This document shows positions 35,945 to 45,050 of a stretch of DNA of 64,000 bases, in pieces (the first letter of the stretch is position 1; each line of letters begins with the position of its first letter). The stretch comes from Massilia eburnea (GTDB lineage Bacteria; Pseudomonadota; Gammaproteobacteria; Burkholderiales; Burkholderiaceae_D): positions 62,001 to 126,000 of the forward strand of contig NZ_WNKX01000011.1 in NCBI RefSeq assembly GCF_009720745.1. Reading direction: 5' to 3'. A program made the position numbers and the translations under genes. The notes beneath the pieces are model-generated. The model was not told where the DNA came from, made no database searches, and saw nothing but the letters and a program-made list of their open reading frames with translations.

Positions 35945-37162
35945 ATGAAAAACATCCTGCTTACATTGCTGCTGGCTGGCCTGACCATGGTCGGCCCCTT
36001 GGCAATCGATACCTACCTGCCCTCTTTCCCTGCGATTGCCGCGACGTTCAGCGCCAGTCCGATGGCGATCCAGCAGACCCTGAGCCTGTTCCTGTTCACC
36101 TTCGCCTTCATGATGCTGTTCTACGGCACCCTGTCGGACAGCTTTGGCCGGCGCCCGGTGATCCTGTGGTCGCTGGTGCTGTACGTCCTGGCCTCGCTGG
36201 GTGGCGCGCTGGCGGGTTCCTTCGGCTTCCTGCTCGGCGCGCGCATCCTCCAGGGCTTGGCGTCCGGCGCCGGTTCGGTCATCGGCCGCGCCATCGTGCA
36301 GGACCGCTTTGATGGCGTGGCGGCGCAGAAAATGCTGGGCAATATCATGATGGTGTTCGGCCTGGCGCCGGCCATCGCCCCCGTGCTGGGTGGCTGGATG
36401 CAGGTGACGTTCGGCTGGCGCTCGATCTTCTGGTTCCTGACCGGATTTGGCCTGCTGATGTGGGTGTCCGTCTGGCGCTGGCTGCCGGAAAGCCTGCCGC
36501 AGGATAAACGCCATCCGCTGCACCTGGGCGCCATCGCACGCAATTACTGGATGGTGCTGAAGCACCGCCAATTCCTGCTGCTGTCGGTGGCGCTGGGCGC
36601 CGCCTTCGGCGGCTTTGCGCTGTATATTGGTTCCGCCGCCTACTTCATCATGGAGATCCTGAAGCTGCCGGAAACCGCCTTCGCCTGGCTGTTCATCCCC
36701 TTGATCAGCGGCCATGTGCTGGGTGCGAGCGTGAGCGGCAAGCTGGCGCACCGCCTGGCGCCGCCGAAGCTGATTGGACTCAGTTATGCGCTGATGGCGG
36801 TAGCCGCCGCGCTGAACGTGGCGTACAACTGGTTCTTCGCGGCGACCGTGCCATGGGCCGTGCTGCCGCTGTTCCTGTTCTCGTTCTCGCTGGCCCTGGC
36901 GATGCCGCCGCTGACGCTGGCCGGCATGAACCTGTTCCCGCAGCATAGCGGGCTGGCTGCGTCGATGCAGTCGTTCCTGCAGATGATGTTGTTTGCGCTG
37001 GTATCGGGGCTGGTGGCGCCGCTGCTGTTCGGCAGCGCGCTATACCTGGCGTTCGGCCTGGCGGCCTGCCTGGTGGTCAGCTACGCCAGCTATCGTGGGG
37101 CGACGCATGGCCAGCATGGCCCCGCCCACGATCAAGGCCAGGGCGCCGGCGTCACTTCCTGA
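35945..37162 (+). CDS. Bcr/CflA family multidrug efflux MFS transporter
   Basis: A 405-residue, twelve-segment MFS protein. The opening GPLAIDTYLPSFPAIAATFS and loop YGTLSDSFGRRPVILW are typical of the Bcr/CflA drug:proton antiporter group, with the RILQGLASGAGSVIGRAIVQ motif in segment 5. It probably exports bicyclomycin-, sulfonamide- or chloramphenicol-like compounds, or a metabolite such as cysteine. The divergent serine acetyltransferase gene makes the last possibility worth noting. No ribosome site is seen before the ATG. The 3' end overlaps the small gene at 37132 by 31 bp. Confidence 0.9.
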   Translation: MKNILLTLLLAGLTMVGPLAIDTYLPSFPAIAATFSASPMAIQQTLSLFLFTFAFMMLFYGTLSDSFGRRPVILWSLVLYVLASLGGALAGSFGFLLGARILQGLASGAGSVIGRAIVQDRFDGVAAQKMLGNIMMVFGLAPAIAPVLGGWMQVTFGWRSIFWFLTGFGLLMWVSVWRWLPESLPQDKRHPLHLGAIARNYWMVLKHRQFLLLSVALGAAFGGFALYIGSAAYFIMEILKLPETAFAWLFIPLISGHVLGASVSGKLAHRLAPPKLIGLSYALMAVAAALNVAYNWFFAATVPWAVLPLFLFSFSLALAMPPLTLAGMNLFPQHSGLAASMQSFLQMMLFALVSGLVAPLLFGSALYLAFGLAACLVVSYASYRGATHGQHGPAHDQGQGAGVTS

Positions 37163-37389
37163 TATTGCGGGCCGCCCTGAGACGGTTCGAGGGCCGGCTG
37201 CGGCTTCTCGTGCCCGGGCCGGAGGTTGGGTGGCAGGCCGAGACCCAGGATTTCCTTCCGGCCTTCGACAAAGTCGGAAGTGCTGAGCGGATGTTCCGGA
37301 TCGGGCCAATTGGCAATGGCCCAGTTCTGCACTTCTACAAAACGCTTCCACACCTCAGCGACATATTTCCGCCTGATTTCATCTTCCAT
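37132..37389 (-). CDS. Small hypothetical protein
   Basis: An 85-residue protein with a strong GGAGG ribosome site six bases before its ATG. The first 50 residues (EIRRKYVAEVWKRFVEVQNW, ANWPDPEHPLSTSDF) are charged and aromatic and look like a folded helical protein. The proline-rich tail overlaps the 3' end of the convergent MFS gene by 31 bp. It lies downstream of the Fe-S-type regulator gene on the same strand with a 50-bp gap. The family is not recognised. Confidence 0.65.
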   Translation of the reverse strand: MEDEIRRKYVAEVWKRFVEVQNWAIANWPDPEHPLSTSDFVEGRKEILGLGLPPNLRPGHEKPQPALEPSQGGPQYQEVTPAPWP

Positions 37390-37439
37390 TGGCGCCTCCG
37401 TTCGGTTTCCCCCACTCTACACCAGTGGCGCGAAAATTG

Positions 37440-38060
37440 TCACACGGGCTTGATCCGGTAGACACAGCGGCGTTCACCAGCCAGTATGTGTTCTTCACGC
37501 TGCACGGCGCAGCCTGGCCCCAGCACCCGCTGGAAAACGTCGAGCTCGGAGCGGCAGAAATTCTGGCATTCGCGGGCGGCGGCGCAAATCGGGCAATGGT
37601 TTTCGACCAGGAGCAGCGAACCGTCGTCTTGCGTTTCCACTTCCGCCATATAGCCTTCCACGTCGCGTGCCAGGGCCAGCGCCTGCACGCGTTCCGGCAG
37701 CGCGCCCGCGGCGCCGAGGGTCTCGCGGTAGAACATCTCACTGGCCTGCTCGCGGGCGGCGATCAGCTTGTCCATCCCCTCCTCGCCAAACAGTGCGCGC
37801 ACCTGCGAGATAAGTTGCAGCGTCAAGTCGGCGTGGCGGTCCGGGAAACGGGCATGGCCGGCATCGGTCAGCAGCCATCGGCGCGAAGGACGGCCGACTT
37901 TCTCCGCCACGTCTTCAAACGTCACGAAGCCTTTCTCTTCGGCGGCATCCAGGTGGCGGCGCGCGCCCATCGACGTCAGGTCAAGCAAGTCGGCCAATTG
38001 CTGCGCCGTGCGCGGGCCGCGCGTTTTCAGCAGGAAGAGAACCTGGTCGGCGGTGTTCAT
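37440..38060 (-). CDS. Helix-turn-helix regulator with cysteine cluster (SufR/COG2345-like)
   Basis: A 206-residue regulator. An N-terminal winged helix (GPRTAQQLADLLDLTSMGARRHLDAAEEKG) is followed by a C-terminal domain with Cys156, Cys159, Cys165 and Cys169 in CPICAAARECQNFC, and Cys199. This spacing resembles the Fe-S-binding C-terminal region of SufR-type repressors, so it may sense iron-sulfur, redox or nitric oxide status. Its ATG overlaps the MFS gene at 38057 by 4 bp in tandem; the regulator lies downstream of that exporter, which it probably controls. Confidence 0.8.
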   Translation of the reverse strand: MNTADQVLFLLKTRGPRTAQQLADLLDLTSMGARRHLDAAEEKGFVTFEDVAEKVGRPSRRWLLTDAGHARFPDRHADLTLQLISQVRALFGEEGMDKLIAAREQASEMFYRETLGAAGALPERVQALALARDVEGYMAEVETQDDGSLLLVENHCPICAAARECQNFCRSELDVFQRVLGPGCAVQREEHILAGERRCVYRIKPV

Positions 38061-39298
38061 GTTCCAGCTCCTTCCGCCGCAGCCTCAGTGCGATGCATGG
38101 ACGCCCTCGCCAGTTCGCCGCGCCAGGCGCGCAGGCGCCAGCCAGCCCACGCCGCGAGCACGGCGCCAAGCAGCAGGATAAGGCGCGTATCGGCCAATGC
38201 CAGCACTGAGCCGACAGCCGCCATCACGATATTCGCAAAGCAGAACGTCATCGACAGCAAGCCCATGACCGAGCCTTGCCCATGCGATGCGAACCGGTCC
38301 GCCGCCCACGACTGCACCGTTGCGTTGTAGAAGGCATTTGGCAGGCCGAAAAGGCAGATCGCCATCATCCCCACCCACAGGTTGCCGAGGGCGACTCCCG
38401 CCACCGCAGCGGCCAGGCCGAACGCCAGCCAGCTTGCGCGATGCAGCGGTTCGCTGCGGCTTGGGCGGCCCGAGATGATAGCGGCGAGCGTCATGATGGC
38501 GCACATGGCCATATTGACGGTCGCGATGCCGCGTGCATCGTAGCCGCCTTGTTCCACCAGCCACAGGGGATAGTATTCGTAAAAACCGGTAATGCCGCAG
38601 GTCAGCGCGAGCTGCACGATGAACAGCGTGCGCAATTCAGGGAAACGCAGGAGATTCATGGCGTGATGCGAGCGCGCCACCTGCCACCACGATGCGCCGT
38701 CCGCAGGCGCCTTGGCGGCGCGCGGCACCGTCAGGGCCACCAGCGCTGCTGCCAGTACCAGCGCCGTCACCGCTACCCAGAACGGCACGGTGATGCCGAA
38801 TCCCAGCGTAAAACCGGCCAGCACGGGCCCTACCAGCCAGCCCAGGTGGAGCGAGCCATTCACCAGCGACAAAGCACGCAGGCGCTGGGGACCTTCAAGC
38901 TTTTCCGCCACCAGGGCACGCGCTACCGCACCATTCCCCTCCAGCAGACCGGTGCCGAAGCGGGCCAGGATAAACAAAGGGTATGACTGCATCACCAGCG
39001 CCAGCGCCGTCAGCGCGTGCCCGGCTGCCGCGCCAAGAGCGGTCGCCAGCAGGATCGGGCGGCGGCCGTAGCGGTCCGACAATGGGCCCAGCAGCGCGGA
39101 GCCGATCACCAGGCCGATCGGGTTCACCGTCAGCGCGATTCCGAACAGCAGTTTGGGCGGCAAACCGAGGAAGTTGTTCAGGCTATTGTGGGCTTCCGCC
39201 GCAAACAGGGGCGGCAGGATCGGGTACGGCAGCGACGCGCCCGTAGTGGACAGCAGGCCAAGCAGGCAGGTCGCCGCAATCAGGAGGACATTGTTCAT
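38057..39298 (-). CDS. MFS transporter
   Basis: A 413-residue, twelve-segment major facilitator protein. The ATG at 39298 is used; a TTG at 39307 in frame overlaps the GGAGG site. The loop GPLSDRYGRRPILLATALG between segments 2 and 3 and RFGTGLLEGNGAVARALVAE in segment 5 are MFS signatures. The substrate is unknown. The gene is translationally coupled to the SufR-like regulator, suggesting substrate-responsive expression. Confidence 0.85.
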   Translation of the reverse strand: MNNVLLIAATCLLGLLSTTGASLPYPILPPLFAAEAHNSLNNFLGLPPKLLFGIALTVNPIGLVIGSALLGPLSDRYGRRPILLATALGAAAGHALTALALVMQSYPLFILARFGTGLLEGNGAVARALVAEKLEGPQRLRALSLVNGSLHLGWLVGPVLAGFTLGFGITVPFWVAVTALVLAAALVALTVPRAAKAPADGASWWQVARSHHAMNLLRFPELRTLFIVQLALTCGITGFYEYYPLWLVEQGGYDARGIATVNMAMCAIMTLAAIISGRPSRSEPLHRASWLAFGLAAAVAGVALGNLWVGMMAICLFGLPNAFYNATVQSWAADRFASHGQGSVMGLLSMTFCFANIVMAAVGSVLALADTRLILLLGAVLAAWAGWRLRAWRGELARASMHRTEAAAEGAGT

Positions 39299-39353
39299 GC
39301 CCTCCAATATAGCGGCAGCCCGACAATAAGTAAACGAAAACGATTATTTATTA

Positions 39354-40016
39354 TCAGGCAGCGGATTTGGTCAGCTGCGGCAGCGATGCCATCAAATCCG
39401 AGAAGCGCTGGCCCTGGATCATCACGTGGCTGCGCAGCAGTTCCGCCGCCTTGTCGCCATCACCGGCCAGGATAGCCTGCACCACGCCCTCATGCTCCGA
39501 ATACGAATGGCCGATGCGGTTGCGCACGCGCAGCTGCAGGCGGCGGTAAGGCCGCAGCCGCCGGTACAGGCCGCGCGTCTGTTCGAACAGGAAGCTGTTA
39601 TGGCTGCCCGCGTAGATCGCTTCGTGGAAGGCCTCGTTGCGGTAGTAATACTCGTCCGGCTCGCCCGCTTCCACCGCCGCCTTGCACGCTTCGTGCGCGG
39701 CCAGCAGCACATGCTGTTCTTCCGGCGTCATGCGGCGCGCAGCCAGGCGCCCGCAGGTCGCTTCCAGCTCGGACATGACTTCGAACATTTCGACCAGCTG
39801 TTGCGGCCCCAGTTCTGCCACGATGGCGCCGCGCCGGGGGCGGATCACCACAAGTCCCATCGACTCCAGCTGGATCAGCGTCTCGCGGATCGGCGTGCGC
39901 GACACGCCAAAGCGCGTGGCCAATTCGGTCTCGTCCAGGTGCTGCCCGGGCTGCAGCTCACCCATCGCAATCATTTCTTCGATGGTTTCCCGCAGGGTGG
40001 ATGAATGTTTCGTCAT
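39354..40016 (-). CDS. GntR-family regulator, FCD subgroup, probable regulator of malonate genes
   Basis: A 220-residue regulator with an N-terminal winged helix (GQHLDETELATRFGVSRTPI, RETLIQLESMGLVVIRPRRG) and a C-terminal all-helical FCD domain containing the metal-binding histidines (NEAFHEAIYAGSHN, SYSEHEGVVQA). It is divergent from the TRAP-mdc operon. A TGTATACA palindrome lies just downstream of the operon's -10 box and a related sequence near its own start, so it is probably a malonate-responsive, autoregulated repressor, as MatR is in rhizobia. No good ribosome site precedes its ATG. Confidence 0.88.
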   Translation of the reverse strand: MTKHSSTLRETIEEMIAMGELQPGQHLDETELATRFGVSRTPIRETLIQLESMGLVVIRPRRGAIVAELGPQQLVEMFEVMSELEATCGRLAARRMTPEEQHVLLAAHEACKAAVEAGEPDEYYYRNEAFHEAIYAGSHNSFLFEQTRGLYRRLRPYRRLQLRVRNRIGHSYSEHEGVVQAILAGDGDKAAELLRSHVMIQGQRFSDLMASLPQLTKSAA

Positions 40017-40070
40017 GGAACTAAAAGTTCAGTATGTATATGAGACTCCATTATAAGACGCATATTTCAC

Positions 40071-40098
40071 TTGACAATGTATTCGGTGAAGATATTCT
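40071..40098 (+). promoter_or_regulatory. Sigma-70 promoter of the TRAP-mdc operon
   Basis: TTGACA (40071-40076) and TATTCT (40093-40098) are separated by 16 bp, 48 bp before the first start codon. The perfect -35 box and the adjacent operator-like palindrome make it a strong candidate. Confidence 0.65.
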
Positions 40099-40110
40099 TG
40101 TATACATAAA
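40099..40110. promoter_or_regulatory. GntR/FCD-type operator candidate
   Basis: TTGTATACATAA contains the palindrome TGTATACA and fits the TNGTNNNACNA-like pattern of FadR-subfamily regulators. It sits directly downstream of the -10 box, where binding would block transcription. A similar ATGTATAT sequence lies at about 40034, near the regulator gene start. Confidence 0.5.
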
Positions 40111-40145
40111 AATCAAAGCTGCATACTTACCCCTTGGAGGATGAC

Positions 40146-41162
40146 ATGACCCAGATGACCCGCAGGTCCGTTCTTGCCGCACTCGCTACCAGCCCTTTGT
40201 GGCTGCAAACTTCCTGGGCCCAGACCGGCGCCCTGAAGATTTCCCACCAGTTCCCTGGCGGTACGCTGGCCGAAGGCGATTTCCGCGACCGCCTGACCCG
40301 CATGTTTGCGGCGGAAGTGGAAAAACGCACCAAGGGCGCCCTGAAGTTTTCGATCTATCCCGGCTCTTCGCTGATGAAGACCAACGCCCAGTTTTCCGCC
40401 ATGCGCAAGGGCGCGCTGGACCTGTCGCTGGTGCCGCTGTCCTATGCCGGCGGTGAGGTACCCGAAGTGAATATCGGCCTGATGCCTGGCCTGGTCACCA
40501 CCTATGAACAGGGCTACGGCTGGAAGAACCAGGAAATCGGCAAGGCCCTGACGCAGCTGCTGTGGGAAAAAGGCGTGGTGCTGGTGAGCTGGATCTGGCA
40601 GGCAGGCGGCGTGGCTTCGCGCGTCAAGCCGGTGGTCGATCCGGAAGATGCCAAGGGCATGAAAATCCGCGGCGGTTCGCGCGAGATGGACCTGATCCTG
40701 AAAGCCGCCGGCGCGGCCGTGGTGTCGCTGCCTTCCAACGAAATCTATGCGGCCATGCAAACCGGCGCCATGGATGCGGCGCTGACTTCCTCCACCTCGC
40801 TGATTTCCTTCCGCCTGGAAGAAGTCTCGAAGGCGCTGACCACCGGGCGCGGCACTGCCTACTGGTTCATGTTCGAGCCTTTGATGATGTCCCGCTCCGC
40901 CTACGAACGCCTGCCGAAAGACCAGCAGGCCGCCATCATGGCCGTGGGCGCCGAACTGGAAGCCTTCGCCAAAACTGCCGCCCAGGCCGACGACACGCAA
41001 GTGGCCTCCGTCTACCAGAAGAGCGGCGCCAAGGTGGTCGACCTGAGCGCCGCCTCGGTCAAGAAATGGCAGGCCATCGCCCGCACTACCGCCTGGAAGG
41101 ATTACGGCGAGCGTAACGACAACTGCGCCAAGCTGCTGGCGCTCGCGGAGAAGACGCTGTGA
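40146..41162 (+). CDS. dctP: TRAP transporter substrate-binding protein (DctP), probable malonate binder
   Basis: A 338-residue periplasmic receptor. GGAGG lies five bases before the ATG. The N-terminus has an RR-containing signal (TRRSVLAALATSPLWLQTSWA) cleaved before QTGALKIS, compatible with Tat export. FSIYPGSSLMKTNAQFSAMR and SREMDLILKAAGAAVVSLPSNE, which includes the carboxylate-binding region, are typical DctP segments. It captures a carboxylate for the DctQM permease; malonate is inferred because the mdc genes follow in the same operon. Confidence 0.92.
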   Translation: MTQMTRRSVLAALATSPLWLQTSWAQTGALKISHQFPGGTLAEGDFRDRLTRMFAAEVEKRTKGALKFSIYPGSSLMKTNAQFSAMRKGALDLSLVPLSYAGGEVPEVNIGLMPGLVTTYEQGYGWKNQEIGKALTQLLWEKGVVLVSWIWQAGGVASRVKPVVDPEDAKGMKIRGGSREMDLILKAAGAAVVSLPSNEIYAAMQTGAMDAALTSSTSLISFRLEEVSKALTTGRGTAYWFMFEPLMMSRSAYERLPKDQQAAIMAVGAELEAFAKTAAQADDTQVASVYQKSGAKVVDLSAASVKKWQAIARTTAWKDYGERNDNCAKLLALAEKTL

Positions 41163-41713
41163 GCCACGGTTTCGAACTCAATCCGCCCAAGGAGGCGGCG
41201 CTGCCACAGGCTCCCGGCCTGGCGCCGGTCGCCGCGCTGCTGGCGAAGCTGAACCAGGGCTTGCTGGTCCTGTCCATGGTGGCGATGGTGACCACCGCCC
41301 TGATCCTGACCTATTCCGTGGTATCGCGCTATTTCTTCCACGTGCCGACGGACTGGCAGGACGAAGCATCGATCTTCATGCTGGTGGGCGTAACCTTCTT
41401 CTGCTGCGCTTATGTGCAAAGCTTCCGCGGCCATATCGGCATCGAGGCCCTGGCGGCCATCTTGCCGCCGAAGGCCAATGCGGTGCGCATGTTCATCGTC
41501 GATCTGCTGTCATTTGTATTCTGCGCCTTCTTCTCCTGGAAGTCGTGGACGCTGTGGCACGAAGCCTGGGTCGACGGCCAGACCACCACCTCCACCTTTG
41601 CACCTCCGCTGTGGATTCCCTACTCCATGATGGCGGCCGGCATGACCTTGCTGACCCTGCAGATCCTGCTGCAAGTGCTGGCTCGAATCACTGAAAAAGG
41701 AGCCGCAAAATGA
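41159..41713 (+). CDS. dctQ: TRAP transporter small permease (DctQ)
   Basis: A 184-residue inner-membrane protein with four hydrophobic segments. The GTG start overlaps the dctP stop (GTGA). A longer than usual N-terminal tail (about 40 residues) precedes the first segment. The conserved TDWQDEASIFMLVGVTFF region identifies the DctQ family. It forms the sodium-driven permease with DctM. Confidence 0.92.
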   Translation: MSHGFELNPPKEAALPQAPGLAPVAALLAKLNQGLLVLSMVAMVTTALILTYSVVSRYFFHVPTDWQDEASIFMLVGVTFFCCAYVQSFRGHIGIEALAAILPPKANAVRMFIVDLLSFVFCAFFSWKSWTLWHEAWVDGQTTTSTFAPPLWIPYSMMAAGMTLLTLQILLQVLARITEKGAAK

Positions 41714-43059
41714 GCGAACTGACTTTGGGTGCGCTGTACGGCATCGTCACCCTGGTGGTGATGTTTTCGGGCATGCCGATCGCCTATGCGCTGGGCATCG
41801 TCGCCACCACCTTCATGTATTTCTGCATGCCCGCCAGCTCGCTCGACACGGTCACGCAGAACGTGTACGAGGAAATGGCTTCGATCACACTGCTTTCGAT
41901 CCCGCTGTTCATCCTGAAGGGTGCAGCAATCGGTAAGTCGCCTGCCGGTAAAGACCTGTACTCGGCGATCCACACCTGGCTGCACAAGGTGCCGGGCGGC
42001 CTGGGCATCGCGAACGTGTTTGCTTGCGCCCTGTTTGCCGCCATGGCCGGTTCCTCCCCCGCCACTTGCTCGGCCATCGGCTCGGCCGGCATTCCCGAAA
42101 TGCGCAAGCGCGGCTACTCGCCGGGATTCGCCGCCGGCATCATCGCGGCCGGGGGCACGCTTGGGATCCTGCTGCCTCCTTCCATCACCATGATCCTGTA
42201 CGCGGTGGCGGCCGAGCAGTCGCTGGGCCGCCTGTTCCTGGCCGGTATCGGGCCGGGCGTGCTGCTGGTGCTGCTGTTTGCCGGCTATGCGGTGTACCGC
42301 GCGCGCGTCGAGTACAAAATGGCGCTGCTCGCATACGAGAAAGGCGGCGTCAAATCGGCCTACCTGGAAGACGAACACTTTACCCTGCGCGAAAAAGTGG
42401 AGATGCTGCCGCGCGTGCTGCCCTTCATCGTGCTGCTGATCGGCGTGATGGTGGCCCTGTACGGCGGCTTTGCCACGCCATCCGAAACGGCGGGACTGGG
42501 GGCGCTGCTCGCGCTGGTGCTGATCGCCGTGGTGTACGGCGCCTGGCGTCCCAAGGACATGTCGCCGATCCTGTCTTCCACCATCAAGGAATCGACCATG
42601 CTGCTGCTGATTATCGGCATGTCGCTGCTGTATTCCTATGTGATGAGCTACCTGCATATCAGCCAGGCTGCTGCCAGCTGGGTGGTCGGTATGCACCTGT
42701 CGAAGTGGGTGCTGCTGGCGACCATCCTGCTGCTGGTGATCGTACTGGGCTTCTTCCTGCCGCCGGTCTCGATCATCCTGATGACGGCGCCGATCATCCT
42801 GCCGCCTCTGCGCGAAGCGGGCTTTGACCTGGTGTGGTTCGGCATCGTCATGACGGTGGTGATGGAAATGGGACTGATCCACCCGCCGGTGGGCCTGAAC
42901 ATCTTCGTCATCAAGAACATTGCGCCGGACATTCCGTTGAAGGATGTGATCTGGGGAGTGACGCCTTTCCTGCTGCTGATGGTAGCCGCCGTGGTCCTGC
43001 TGTGCATCTTCCCCGGCATCGCCACCGGCCTGCCCGACATGATCATGGGAGCCAAGTAA
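41710..43059 (+). CDS. dctM: TRAP transporter large permease (DctM)
   Basis: A 449-residue membrane protein with about twelve hydrophobic segments. It overlaps dctQ by 4 bp. Family segments are AAMAGSSPATCSAIGSAGIP, GGTLGILLPPSITMILYAVA and EMGLIHPPVGLNIFVIKNIA. It is the transport subunit; energy comes from a sodium gradient. The mdcA start is the base directly after its stop codon, so transport and catabolism are co-expressed. Confidence 0.93.
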   Translation: MSELTLGALYGIVTLVVMFSGMPIAYALGIVATTFMYFCMPASSLDTVTQNVYEEMASITLLSIPLFILKGAAIGKSPAGKDLYSAIHTWLHKVPGGLGIANVFACALFAAMAGSSPATCSAIGSAGIPEMRKRGYSPGFAAGIIAAGGTLGILLPPSITMILYAVAAEQSLGRLFLAGIGPGVLLVLLFAGYAVYRARVEYKMALLAYEKGGVKSAYLEDEHFTLREKVEMLPRVLPFIVLLIGVMVALYGGFATPSETAGLGALLALVLIAVVYGAWRPKDMSPILSSTIKESTMLLLIIGMSLLYSYVMSYLHISQAAASWVVGMHLSKWVLLATILLLVIVLGFFLPPVSIILMTAPIILPPLREAGFDLVWFGIVMTVVMEMGLIHPPVGLNIFVIKNIAPDIPLKDVIWGVTPFLLLMVAAVVLLCIFPGIATGLPDMIMGAK

Positions 43060-44727
43060 ATGAACGCCCCAATCCGCATATGGGACAGCCTGCAGCGTAA
43101 CCGCAACGAGCGCCTGGCGCGCGCCCGCAGCCAGCTCGGTGCCGACCTCGCGGGCAAGGCCCTGCCTGCGGCCCGCATCGCCGACCTGCTGCATGCAGTG
43201 CTGGAAAACGGCGACCGCGTCTGCATCGAAGGCAATAACCAGAAACAGGCCGACTTCCTGGCGCAGGCGCTGGCCGGACTCGATCCGCAGCGCGTGCACG
43301 GCCTGCACATGCTGCAGTCGGTGCTCGCCCTGCCGGAGCACCTTGACGTGTTCGAGCGCGGCGTCGCATCGAAGCTGGACTTCTCCTTTTCCGGCCCGCA
43401 GGCTGGCCGCGTGGCGAAACTGGCTGCGTCTGGCAAGCTGAATATCGGCGCAATCCATACCTACCTTGAACTGTTCAGCCGCTACTTCATCGACCTGCCG
43501 CCGCGCGTGGCCCTGGTCGCGGCGGAAGCAGCCGACCGCCACGGCAACCTGTACACCGGCCCGAATACGGAAGATACGCCGCCCATCGTCGAAGCCACGG
43601 CCTTCAAGAACGGCATTGTGATCGTGCAGGTCAACCGCATCATGGACGAACTGCCGCGCATCGACGTACCGGGCGACTGGGTCGATTTCGTGGTGCAGTC
43701 GCCGACGCCTTACTACATCGAGCCGCTGTTCACCCGCGACCCCGCGCAGATTTCCGAAATCCAGGTGCTGATGGCGATGATGGCGATCAAAGGCATCTAC
43801 GCCGAGTACCAGGTACAGCGCCTGAACCATGGCATTGGCTTCGACACCGCTGCTATCGAACTGCTGCTGCCGACCTATGGCGCATCGCTTGGTTTGCGCG
43901 GCAAGATCGCCACCAACTGGGCGCTCAATCCCCACCCGGCCCTGATTCCTGCGATTGAAGCGGGCTTCGTGGAATCGATCCATTCCTTCGGCTCCGAGCT
44001 GGGAATGGAGAACTACATCCGCGCCCGCCCGGACGTCTTCGCCGTCGGCCCGGATGGATCCATGCGCAGCAACCGCGCTTACTGCCAGGCAGCGGGACAC
44101 TACGCCTGCGATATGTTCATCGGGTCCACCCTGCAGATCGACCTGGCCGGAAACTCCTCCACCGCGACACTGGGGCGCATTTCCGGCTTCGGCGGCGCGC
44201 CAAACATGGGCGCCGATGCGCGCGGCCGGCGCCACGCCAGCCCGGCATGGCTGAAGGCGGGCGAGCAGGCACGCCATGGCAGCGGCGCCATTCCGCGCGG
44301 CCAGAAACTGGTGGTGCAGATGGTGGAGACATTCCGCGAACATATGCAGCCGGCCTTTGTCGAAAAGCTGGACGCATGGGAACTGGGCGAGCAAGCCGGG
44401 ATGGCGATCCCGCCCGTGATGATTTACGGCGACGACGTGACCCACATCCTGACCGAGGAAGGGATCGCCAATCTGCTGCTGTGCCGCAGCACGGAAGAGC
44501 GCGAGCAGGCCATCCGCGGCGTCGCCGGTTATACGCCGGTCGGCCTCGGGCGCGACAAACGCATGGTGGAAAACCTGCGCGACCGCGGCATCATCACCCG
44601 CGCAGAGGACTTGGGTATCGACAAGCGCCAAGCCACGCGTGACCTGCTGGCGGCCAAGAACATGAAAGACCTCGTGCGAGCGTCGGGTGGCCTGTATGAC
44701 CCGCCCAAGCGCTTCCGCAACTGGTAG
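43060..44727 (+). CDS. mdcA: Malonate decarboxylase subunit alpha
   Basis: A 555-residue acyl-carrier-protein transferase subunit. It exchanges malonate for acetate on the prosthetic group of the carrier subunit MdcC. The full length and segments such as VLENGDRVCIEGNNQKQADF, ALNPHPALIPAIEAGFVESI and ISGFGGAPNMGADARGRRHA are typical of MdcA. It is the first of seven mdc genes in the order A, C, D, E, G, B, H and is transcribed with the TRAP transporter. Confidence 0.96.
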   Translation: MNAPIRIWDSLQRNRNERLARARSQLGADLAGKALPAARIADLLHAVLENGDRVCIEGNNQKQADFLAQALAGLDPQRVHGLHMLQSVLALPEHLDVFERGVASKLDFSFSGPQAGRVAKLAASGKLNIGAIHTYLELFSRYFIDLPPRVALVAAEAADRHGNLYTGPNTEDTPPIVEATAFKNGIVIVQVNRIMDELPRIDVPGDWVDFVVQSPTPYYIEPLFTRDPAQISEIQVLMAMMAIKGIYAEYQVQRLNHGIGFDTAAIELLLPTYGASLGLRGKIATNWALNPHPALIPAIEAGFVESIHSFGSELGMENYIRARPDVFAVGPDGSMRSNRAYCQAAGHYACDMFIGSTLQIDLAGNSSTATLGRISGFGGAPNMGADARGRRHASPAWLKAGEQARHGSGAIPRGQKLVVQMVETFREHMQPAFVEKLDAWELGEQAGMAIPPVMIYGDDVTHILTEEGIANLLLCRSTEEREQAIRGVAGYTPVGLGRDKRMVENLRDRGIITRAEDLGIDKRQATRDLLAAKNMKDLVRASGGLYDPPKRFRNW

Positions 44728-44735
44728 GAGCCAAG

Positions 44736-45050
44736 ATGGAAACACTCAATTACCGATTCGAACAAGGCCGCCGTTCCCTGTCGGCGGAGCCGCGCATCGT
44801 CGGCGTGGTCAGCTCGGGCAACCTGGAAGTACTGATCGAGAGCACGCCCCTGGACGGCGCTTGCGAAGTAGGCATCCAGACCGCCGCCGTAGGCTTCGGC
44901 CCGATCTGGCAGGCCGTGATCAGCGATTTCCAGGAGCGCTGGCAACTGGCCGACACGCGCATCGCCATCAACGATATGGGCGCCACCCCGGCTGTGGTCA
45001 GCCTGCGCCTGGACCAGGCGGTGGAAGAAATGCTGGGAGAAGCCAAATGA
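44736..45050 (+). CDS. mdcC: Malonate decarboxylase acyl carrier protein (delta subunit)
   Basis: A 104-residue carrier protein with a TAGGAG site ahead of the ATG. The segment GVVSSGNLEVLIES contains the serine that receives the phosphoribosyl-dephospho-CoA prosthetic group attached by MdcG. It carries the malonyl and acetyl thioesters between subunits. Its stop overlaps the mdcD start (ATGA). Confidence 0.95.
   Translation: METLNYRFEQGRRSLSAEPRIVGVVSSGNLEVLIESTPLDGACEVGIQTAAVGFGPIWQAVISDFQERWQLADTRIAINDMGATPAVVSLRLDQAVEEMLGEAK

Noticed and set aside
41620-44745. 1041-residue open frame antisense to dctM and mdcA
   Set aside because: The product is His/Gln/Arg-rich low complexity, and both sense genes are clearly recognised and overlap-coupled.
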